NCBI GenBank assembly: GCA_014529385.2
Contig: CM043949.1
Location: forward strand, 113,045,977-113,109,976
DNA length: 64,000 nucleotides
Reading direction: 5' to 3'
From: Adiantum capillus-veneris
Taxonomy: Eukaryota; Streptophyta; Polypodiopsida; Polypodiales; Pteridaceae
Within the stretch, counting starts at the first letter, position 1. Every line of letters begins with the position of its first letter. The position numbers were made by a program, and so were the translations under genes. Of this stretch, positions 1 through 8,228 are shown one piece after another. The notes under the pieces are model-generated. The model saw only the letters and a program-made list of their open reading frames with translations. It ran no database searches and was not told the DNA's origin.

Positions 1-58
1 TCTATCTCTTTTTTCACATTTTCTCCTTTCTTGATTGAGTTGAGGACTTGCTGGATAA

Positions 59-60
<2 letters not shown>

Positions 61-130
<70 letters not shown>

Positions 131-138
131 CTCTCTCT
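61..138. repeat. (CT)n microsatellite
   Basis: A nearly pure CT dinucleotide run with one interruption. Ser/Leu open frames across it are artefacts of the repeat. The following stretch to about 777 holds a second CT run (412-435) joined to an AC run (436-459) and no gene that I can recognise. Confidence 0.95.
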
Positions 139-421
139 ATGAACTCATGGAATGTTTTTAGCCAAACAGTTGCGAGTGACTCATCCTTCACACGACTTCT
201 AATAAATTCCAACTTCCCAAATCTCCCTGCTCATCAACCAATGACAATGTTCTAGATTTCTACCAGCTTGCCTCTGCTGTGCCATGCTGTCAAAACCATG
301 AATTGCCAATAGACTTGCTTTTTATGACCCTCTATTGGTTAAAGCAAAACAAGTTTTGGTTGTACCATGCTCCGGGGTCACTTTTGAAGGGCTACTAGGT
401 ATTTAATGGGAGTCTCTCTCT

Positions 422-459
<38 letters not shown>

Positions 460-777
460 AATAGTCTATCGAGTCATGGTTGGAGGTGCTCCCACCTAAT
501 CCATTAGCTCTCTTCCCTCTAGCTAGCAGCCTCAACACTCAGTGGCTTGAGCAAGCCCATGTACACCCATTGCCTTGAGCACTCATTTTCTACTAACAAG
601 CGCTCCCACTCGCAAGCAGTGCATGTCCCCTATTCAACTCTGCGTCACAACCAAGTTACACCAACCCCTTTCTTACTTTCCTTTTTTCCTTTGGATCTCT
701 CTCCGCAAGCTCTTCTAACTTGACCCCTTCTTCCTCTTCTATGACTATTCCCATCTTGCCCGCCATTTAACAAACCT
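139..777. other. unassigned flank with compound CT/AC microsatellite
   Basis: No coding signal is recognisable. The only structure is the compound (CT)12(AC)12 tract at 412-459. The pyrimidine-rich sequence from about 640 onward merges into the 5' part of the Penelope-like element. Confidence 0.6.
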
Positions 778-2304
778 TTGGAATTCTATAAAATTGTATC
801 CCTCTCTTTGGAAGAATTTAAATTTGTCAATCTTAAACTCAACAAAGCCAAATCACATCTTACCCATCTACAAAACCTCCATGCCAACCAAAGAGCTCGG
901 AATAGCCTTTGCATGAAACCTCCATGTCTTACCATAGAAGACTCCCACACTCTTAAGCGCCAAGCTAGAAACCCTCAATATCCAATATCAATTAGATTGC
1001 ACCAAGGTCTATATTCAAGCCCAAACCTTACTTGTAAAAAACCTACAAAAAAGCTTTGAGTTTACCATGACATTGTGGAAGAAAGGCTTTTAGAGCTCAC
1101 TAAAAAGCTTGCACCCGTTTCTTTTCCTAGAGTTCTACCATCGGCATGGGCTAACCAACTACTCCTATGGAAGCAAGCTTCTCTTGTCGAGTTTGAGACT
1201 CTCTTATAAATTGAGATTCTCCAAACCCATTTGGGCTCTTCTTTGAACATGGCGGCTCACAATGCTAGGAAGAGATCACGAATCTCTTTCCTAGAGGAGG
1301 TAGAACCTCTACCTACGAAGAAATGGTTGGCGAGTTGGTTCACCACGAATCACCACCCAAATTAAAAGGCTTCTTTCACCTCCACCCCCAAAAAAGAATT
1401 TCAACCTAAAGCCTCCCCACCATGGTACCCACCAAAAGCTCCCTCCATCATCGTGGGTTGGCACTAAGCAACCCTTCAAAAATTCCCCTCCTTTTTCCAA
1501 AACCTCCCACAAAGAGTTCACCCAACAACCTTTTAAAAAACCCAAAACCTCTCCCCCATTATCCCATCCCTGGTCAGCCTCCCCCTCATGTATTTCTCCC
1601 ATTTTAACCACTCTAAAAAAACCCTCCCCTTCTCCCTCCTCTACCAACCCTTCCTGTCTACCCTCTCTTCTCCAAACTCCCGTGACTATCCTCTTAATTC
1701 TCCTTCTCATAACACCTCCCGCCCACCTCAATTAAAACAAATTCACCCTAAAAATAGCTTTCCCAAAACCTCAAAAAACTTGCAATGGAGGAGGTTGAAT
1801 TAGGGAAGGAGCACCCTACAACTTGGGTCCACTTGCTCTTTTCTCAGCCTCCTCTTTTTTTTTTCATATTTGGACCCCTCCTCCTTATGCTTTCCCTCTC
1901 CTCCTCCACCCCTCCTTTTTGGGTAAAAAGAGATATAAGTATTGGATTCCTCTCACAAACCCTCACCTTTTTAAAGTTTTGTCCTTAACAAATCTCTCTA
2001 CCTTTACCTTAGAGCACAAAGTCACCAACCTCTCTTCTCACAATCTCTCTAATCGTTCCCTCTCCCCCGCCGAGCAAAAACTTATTAGTCTTGGACTCAA
2101 TTATATTCCTCTCTCTCCTCCACCATCACCGGTGTCAATCCTAGAAGCTTACTCTAACCCCAAAAGATCATTTCAACTCAAACTTTTCTTTAAAAATGCT
2201 TCCCCCTCTTCTTCCCTCTCTTTATCTATCCCTAATTCCTCTTGGAATTCTCCTTCTCCTTCCTCTACTCTCAACCTTCAATCATATCTTCACCTTCTTT
2301 AAAC

Positions 2305-2354
<50 letters not shown>

Positions 2355-3804
2355 CTTTCACTCTAAACCATTCTTGATCGAAACCATATCCTCCTTAAAA
2401 AATGACCTCAATATTATTATCAAACCGGCCAATAAGAATCTAGGACCGGTAGTCCTCTCGAGGACATGGTATAATAATGAGGCGCTTTGCCACCTATCAG
2501 ACCCCCTTACCTACTCCTTGTTTTTTTCTCCTCCTCTACCTTTTGTTTTTTCCCTCCTTGCTTCCATTGTCTCAAACTACCCCCTTCTCCCCTACAATGA
2601 ACGGGTCTTTATCCTCTCCTCCTCTCTTGGTAAAACCAAACTCAAACCTTGCCCTTTCTTTCTCCTACCTAAAATCCACAAACCCTCCCATGTGGGCCAT
2701 CCCATTTTCTCCTACAAAGGATATATTTTGGAGAATGCCTCTAAATGGCTCCATGCTCAACTCTACCCCGTTCTCCTTTCTAAAACTCAACACCTCAAAG
2801 ACTCCCACTCCCTTATCTTGGACCTTTCCACCACCTCCTTTCCTTCCCATATTTTTATGTTTACCTATGATGTAGAATCCCTCTATCCAAGAATTTCCAT
2901 ACAAGAAGGTATTTTGGTTCTCAATAACACCATCTGTGACATCTTTCCTTCCCCCAAAGTCCATTTCATTGTATCATTAGCCTCTCTTATCCTAAACCAT
3001 CACTACCTTTCTTTTAATGGGAATTGTTGGCGCCAAATCAAGGGTACGGCAATGGGGTCCAGCTGTGTTGTTGTCTATGCTTGCCTTTTTCTTTGTTCCC
3101 TAGAGAAGGAATGAACCTCCTCTCCTCTCCCTCTCTCCTTTATTTCAAAAGGTTTGTGGATGACGCTTTTGGCATTTGGGATGGCCCTTGTTCTAGTTTG
3201 AGTAAGCTTCTTCATAGCTATGGGCACCGTTTTGAAAAGCATATCAAGATCTCTTCCTTCATTTCCTTTCAAGAGGCGATTACCTTGGAAATCCATTTTT
3301 TCAAAGGTGCCTCTTTTGCCGCCCATGGAATTCTCGATTCACACTACCACCAAAAAAGCCTCAACTCTTACAACTATATCCCTTGGAAAAGCCTGGCATT
3401 CCACACACCAAAAGATTTCCTTCATTCTTTTAAAGCTTAGAAGGTACATCATTCACAAAAGTTCTCTTGCAAGTTTTATCACTATTCGAAACCTTTTGTT
3501 TACCAGACTAAGAGCTAAAGGCTACCCACCCTCTCTTTTGGAAGCTTGCTTCCGTTTTGTTTCTTATAGCTTTAGACCGTCTCTCTTCCAAAGAATTCAA
3601 AAATCCAAACCATCACCCACCATTGTAAAAATTCCCTTTTCACCCCTAACCCGCACACTCAACTTCTTCCTCTCCATTAACAAACCTCTATCTAGGCTTT
3701 TTAGAGCTAGTCCCAAACTTGCACACCTTCCCAAACCGATGGTGTGTTGGTGCAATACGTCTAACCTTGGCTCCCTTCTCTCGAAAAAATCCAGTGATAT
3801 CTAA
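778..3804 (+). pseudogene. Penelope-like element (PLE) reverse transcriptase, frameshifted
   Basis: This is a decayed PLE polyprotein read in several frames. At 1823-2302 the motif 'NLSSHNLS...EQKLISLGLNYIPL' matches the N-terminal signature of PLEs. At 2242-3114 come 'NIIIKPANKNLGPVVL', then 'LPKIHKP', 'FTYDVESLYPRI' (first catalytic Asp) and 'KGTAMGSS'. At 3024-3440 the frame continues with 'FKRFVDDAFGIW' (catalytic DD) and 'LNSYNYIPWKSL'. At 3220-3804 the thumb follows, with 'RLRAKGYPPSLLEACF', 'LTRTLN' and 'NTSNLGSLLSKKSS'. At least three frame changes are needed, so the copy is dead. The segment 778-1059 may be the N-terminal leader. I see no GIY-YIG endonuclease after the thumb, so the copy is either 3'-truncated or of the endonuclease-lacking type. 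The order and motifs are those of the family; the subfamily is not determined. Confidence 0.8.
2309..2353. repeat. (CT)n tract inside PLE coding sequence
   Basis: About 22 CT units are translated in the PLE frame as a Ser-Leu run, immediately upstream of the conserved 'LKNDLNIIIKP' motif. The repeat lies where other PLEs have unremarkable linker sequence, so it is probably an expansion within the element. Confidence 0.85.
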
Positions 3805-4530
3805 ATGTTTTTTGTGCTCCCCCCTACCTCATTTATTTCCCCACATATACTTCTCCTCTTATATATCTTCCCAACCTTTGTACCTAAAGAAAAACCACAT
3901 TAACTTGGACTAGCCTCCAAATTTTTGTACACTCCCAAATTTTTGGTGCATCCCTTAAAATCTCCCTCTTCTCCCTTTCCTCACCCTTTCTTCGTTACCT
4001 CCCAATCAACTTGGGAAATAAATCACCTTTAAAACTAGCCCTATCCTCCCTTGATTATATTACTCTGTACAGGTTTTTGGACCATGCCCCCCTACTTATA
4101 CCCCCTCCCTCCTCAATTTTGTTGCACCACCGAAGAGCTAATCTAGTGAAACACGTTTGGTGAAAAAATTGGTGTTACTACCCCCCCCTCCCCCCCCCCC
4201 CCCCCCCCCCCCCCCCATTCCAAAGATAATTTCCGCTCCCTCCCTCCCTTTTGCAAGTAGCATTCGCTATGAATTTCTTTAAAAATAAGCTAGGTTTATC
4301 ACCTCTGGTTTGGTATTCTCTTTGTTTGTGTACAAGCCTCTATTGGAACCCTAGCCCCCTCAAGTCACATGTAGTGCTTGAGGACAATCGTGTTCTTTTC
4401 AAGTTAATATAAATTCTCTTGACTCACAATTATGAGTATGGAAAAAAAAAGATGAAATAAGGAAAACCACTTCAAACAATTGCTTTACCATAGATCATGG
4501 GAAAGTACGCTGCTAGAAAAACCTCCCTTT
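3805..4530. other. 3' flank of the PLE with poly(C) tract
   Basis: No coding motif is recognised. A C-rich homopolymer of roughly 33 bases, with one T near the start, lies at about 4184-4216. The rest is AT-rich sequence. It may include the PLE 3' untranslated region. Confidence 0.5.
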
Positions 4531-4603
4531 AAATGAGAAGTTTTTATAGTTTACTAGTATGTGACCCGCACATTGCTGTGGCCAAGAAAATAATGGAAAT
4601 TGG

Positions 4604-4605
<2 letters not shown>

Positions 4606-4671
<66 letters not shown>
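4606..4671. repeat. compound (CT)n(CA)n microsatellite
   Basis: A CT run of about 33 bases passes directly into a CA run of about 33 bases. Frames through it are repeat artefacts. Confidence 0.95.
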
Positions 4672-4675
<4 letters not shown>

Positions 4676-4963
4676 GTATTACTTGCCTATAAGATTCTCT
4701 AGCATAATTCACATCCTGGATTCTACTAAAACATGCTTTCTAGTTTCACTATATAGGGTATCCACCATGGGATATGGCCCTTATAAATCATAAGTGATAC
4801 TGAAAACCTAAAAAAGTGGTATATCATGAAGGCGCTATGGTGGTTTTTTGCTTTGGCATACTGCATCATAGGGCGGCCTCGCAGTCTTGGATCCCGAGGA
4901 GGGGATCGCTCCACTTATTACTCTTTGCACGCTACACAGTGATGGCGGCCTTCATCCTACTTC

Positions 4964-5061
4964 TATTTAAGAGGTGAGGGTGCAACTTTGCCCCTCACTT
5001 AGGACTCGGTATCTGCTCTCTACTGCACCAAAATATGGAGCTTGCAACACAAACAACACAG
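4964..5061 (+). promoter_or_regulatory. possible TATA box and short first exon
   Basis: TATTTAA at 4964-4970 is followed about 65 bp later by an ATG at 5035 encoding MELATQTTQ, which runs into a GT-type donor (ACACAG|GTTGGC at about 5061). The downstream 1 kb is T-rich like a plant intron, but I cannot identify an acceptor or a following exon. The arrangement could be coincidental. Confidence 0.2.
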
Positions 5062-5520
5062 GTTGGCTACTTTGCTTGTTATCATGAGCTTCGTTGAAAA
5101 CCTATTTTTTAGGACAATATAATTGATATGGTGCTGCTCTATCAGTTTGATGGTATGGCACATTGTGCGGTTTTGACTCAACGTAGCAGAACTTGTTTAA
5201 AAATGGTTGGTCGATAAGTACATGGCATATGGTTGATGGTTTTTGTTGGCAAAGCTTTGACCCCACTACTGGGTTTCAGTTTTTAGTAAGCTCTACGTAA
5301 TACAGTTCTGTGGTTTTGATTGTAGGTGATTTTAAGAGTTTGGGGTATGGCATATTAGTTGTTGCCGCTTAAATTCAATATAACTTTGATTATTGGTAGC
5401 TTTACGTTAACTGTTCATTGGTTTTTTGGAAAAAATTTGGGGTTGCTGCCGCTTGACTTGGCAAGGCACTACTCTGTCGATAATGACCTAATCAAACTGA
5501 TGGTGGTTACTGTTAATCAA

Positions 5521-6085
5521 AAGGATTTGAGATTGACTTGGTACTGTCACTTAAGCATGGTATATTGATCACTGTCACATAAATCCTAGAAGGCCCACCG
5601 TTTGGGTTGGCTAAGTGAATATAAGGGGGGTTTTTGACGTACTGCGCACTAATGTTGGATGTTTTTGCTAGGGTTTGTAGGGGAGTTTGCCTCGGTTGCA
5701 TACCAATGCTGCACCTGTTCATTACTTGGTTGTTTAGATGAGATAATGCAATACATTATTTGCATTCACATGGGTGGGTGTAGTTTCTTGTTTTTTTTAG
5801 AAAAGCTTTGGGATTGAGTTGGTACTGTCGCTTAAGCATGGTAGATTGATCACTATCACATAAAGCCTGGTAAGGCCCACGGTTTGGGTTGGCTAAGCGA
5901 ATATAAAGGGGTTTTTTGACCTATGCACATTGATGTTGGATGTTTTTGCTAGGGTTTATAAGGGAGTTTGCCCCGGTTGCATACCGATGCTATACTTGTT
6001 CATTACTTGGTTGTTTGGATGACATAATGCAATACATTATTTGCATTCACATGGGCAAATGCAGTTTCTTGTTTTTTCAAAAAAA
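5521..6085. repeat. 281-bp tandem duplication
   Basis: A block beginning near 'GGTACTGTCACTTAAGCATG' (5540) recurs near 5821 and runs in parallel through 'TTTGCATTCACATGGG' in both copies. The spacing is 281 bp. The copies differ by scattered substitutions and small indels. No coding capacity is recognised. Confidence 0.85.
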
Positions 6086-6765
6086 CCCGTACAAGGAGCT
6101 AGACCTTTTTTGGTTTTGACATTTGGAATTGGCTGGATACCACTTGGTTTGTTAATAGACTGGATTCCATATAAACATAAACTGTATCTGTTCTAAATAA
6201 ACAAAAACAAGTTTGAACTATTAATGGAATTTTTAGGCTTCTTTTATGGCTTCATATGATGGAGCCTCATTAATCTGGCAAAAAATTAAAAAAATTGTTT
6301 GATGGGGGGGATAAGACACTTGGATTAGAAGGGGTTATGGCTTTCTAATCAAATAATATTATATTTATACTAAGAATTAACTTTGGGATAAAAATCGAAC
6401 ACATTAATACTTTGGACTAAGCTTGCAAAGTTTTTTTTTTAAAGTTGTGAGATGGACATAGATAACAATTGGTAGTCCATTGATACCTGTAAAACACATC
6501 CAAGGCTAAAATATTTGTTGCCTTGTTTGGATGGATGGAGGTAAGGAGTCTATTTTATCTTGGAAAGTTTTTTTGGCTTTTAGCAGTTGTCCAATACAGG
6601 ACTACACATACACCTACTCCAAGGGAAGTCCTTCTGTTATTTGTATACTGGAATGAGGCTTCATTCTTACAAATATTGTACAATGAAGCATTGAAGCAAA
6701 CAAAACATACTTATTGCTTGTCAAAATTTTCTGGAAACCACTGGAAAGTGTCTGGAAAGCACTAG
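6086..6765. other. AT-rich stretch without recognised gene
   Basis: I see no conserved motif, RNA gene or element boundary here. Short open frames are below the length expected for signal. Confidence 0.5.
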
Positions 6766-6769
6766 GAAA

Positions 6770-6846
6770 GGCTCCCACAAGGGCACGCATTGTGTCCATC
6801 CATAGGCCTCTGGAAGCCCCAAATGCGCGCCCTTGTGGCAGCCAAT
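6770..6846. repeat. imperfect inverted repeat (foldback)
   Basis: The left arm GGCTCCCACAAGGGCACGCA (from 6770) pairs with the reverse complement of the right arm that ends TTGTGGCAGCC (about 6843), with few mismatches over about 22 bp and a spacer of about 30 bp. It could be the terminal part of a foldback element or a hairpin RNA; nothing in the sequence decides this. Confidence 0.6.
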
Positions 6847-7062
6847 TTGGGGGCATTCCAAGCCATTTTCAACACTTTGTAGATGTTTTTGCCATGCAAT
6901 AGTGAGTCACATAGCATGCATACATCAGGAAGTGCATGCCCCACTTAGCCAAGGTGCTAAACATAGGCAATTTTTCACAATAACAAGCTAATGGCTACAT
7001 ACATACAATAGAAGGTAGACAAAACTTGAACCAGTGCTACATTGCATGGTATAGAATTAAAA

Positions 7063-7178
7063 CAATACAATGCGCAGTGGGGTATACAATAAAAGACGCT
7101 TATATTCAAATTCTTCCCAATACAATGCACAGAGTGGGATATACAATCAAAAGACGCTTGTATTCAAATTCTTCCCAA
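7063..7178. repeat. 56-57 bp tandem duplication
   Basis: Two copies of a unit running from 'AATACAATGC' to 'TATTCAAATTCTTCCC' lie head to tail just downstream of the H3-like frame, which is read on the minus strand. This is probably 3' flank or untranslated sequence of that gene. Confidence 0.8.
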
Positions 7179-7223
7179 TCTTGGAGTTCCGTAAATACAA
7201 AAAGGTTGATGCCTAATTACAAG

Positions 7224-8087
7224 CTACTCCTCATGGCACAAACGGCGAGCAAGCTGCATATCCTTGGGCATAATGGTTACACGCTTTGCATGGATGGCAC
7301 AGAGGTTAGAATCCTCGAATATGACAGTTAAATATTGCTCTGCTGCCTCTTGGACTGCCTCTATGGCCACGACGCCCATCCGAAACTGAGTGTTGTACAA
7401 TTGCAAAACCTCCCTGCATAGCCTTGCAAAAGGGTCCCTCCGAATCAAGAGCTCGGTGCTCTTTTGATAGTGTCAAATCTCCACAAAATCACGGCTGCGC
7501 TTTCGTACCTTCTGAGGTCGACGTGGAGGTGCATTTTTGGCGCGAGTCGGGGCAGCTTGCTTCCTCTTCTTGTAGACAATGCTCTTTCTCTTTTTTTTCT
7601 GCACAGGCAGTTCCAACACCTCATAATCTGATTCCACCCACTCTCCATCTGATTCGTGCTCTTCACTATTGACTAAATGTGATGGTGTAGGTCCACTCCC
7701 TTAAGGAAGTGTCTTACCCCCAATAGACATGTGAGCCTGATAAGTTTGTATTTGGACGCCAACCCATGGGGCATCTTCATCCGTTTGCGTCTCTTTGGAG
7801 CCTTTTGATGGTTGCTTTTGGCTATTTTTTTCTTTGCCCTAGTCGCTCTTATCCTCCCTGTTGCCATCAGAATCGTTGGAGTCTGATGAATAGACAACAA
7901 GGCGATGCTTCCTTCTCTCTTTTGCTGCTGTAGAGGACTGGCCATGCTGATTTGAAGCTCCAGCTTCTTCTGTGTGGACTTCACCTTGAGCTTGTGAAGT
8001 TCCAACTTCTGTTGCTGTACCTTTGAGTCGTTGGCCATCCGGCTCCTCTAGATATGCAATCCTAGCCGTTTATTTTGTTCTTGCCAT
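7224..8087 (-). pseudogene. long-tailed histone H3 variant with four in-frame stops
   Basis: Read from ATG 8085-8087, the frame runs 288 codons to TAG 7224-7226 with no frameshift. Codons 1-9 read MARTK-stop-TAR, the H3 N-terminus with a stop at Gln5. Codons 10-170 form a Ser/Asp/Glu/Lys-rich tail unlike H3, including KKKRK at 164-168. Codons 174-204 resemble the H3 stretch from RKQ to REI. Codons 206-283 are a clear H3 fold: [18 protein letters not shown] (alpha-N and alpha-1), REV...[10 protein letters not shown] (alpha-2) and [20 protein letters not shown] (loop 2 and alpha-3). The C-terminus reads CHEE, not RGERA. Stops are TAA at codon 6, TAG at 83, TAA at 129 and TGA at 205; codons 6 and 205 replace canonical Gln and Arg. 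The MARTK start plus long variable tail resembles plant CENH3. Loop 1 has canonical H3 length, without the CENH3 insertion. I judge it a decayed variant, possibly within a mobile element. Confidence 0.85.
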
Positions 8088-8130
8088 GGTAGCACCTAGT
8101 AGGGAAAATGACAAAATGAGCCCCTTCAAC

Positions 8131-8139
8131 CTTTAAATA
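8131..8139 (-). promoter_or_regulatory. TATA box of the H3-like gene
   Basis: On the minus strand TATTTAAAG lies about 45 nt before the H3 ATG, leaving room for a very short leader as in many histone genes. A CAATTGG (CCAAT-type) element follows about 45 bp further upstream, near 8178-8184. Confidence 0.5.
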
Positions 8140-8228
8140 GGTTCTTTTGAGATTTGGGCCCTTTCACACTATGCGGCCAATTGAGTGAAACTCAAATAAA
8201 GCAATTGAATTTAACAACTAAACCTGGA

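Noticed and set aside
31-255. Open frame with long Ser-Leu repeat
   Set aside because: It is a translation of the (CT)n microsatellite with no flanking protein signal. The same applies to similar Ser/Leu or Arg/Glu frames at 18.7-19.5, 27.0-27.6, 30.0-30.3 and 32.2-32.4 kb.
1309-1731. 140-codon Gly/Arg-rich minus-strand frame
   Set aside because: It is a shadow of the pyrimidine-rich PLE region; no conserved motif.
7673-8038. 121-codon minus-strand frame starting MANDSKVQQQ
   Set aside because: It is a shadow frame across the H3 tail; the other frame joins MARTK and the H3 core exactly over 288 codons.
7224-8087. Straight assignment of the H3-like gene as CENH3
   Set aside because: Loop 1 lacks the extra residues typical of CENH3 and alpha-3 reads TIMPKD as in canonical H3. 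Only the long tail and QEAAEQYL recall CENH3.
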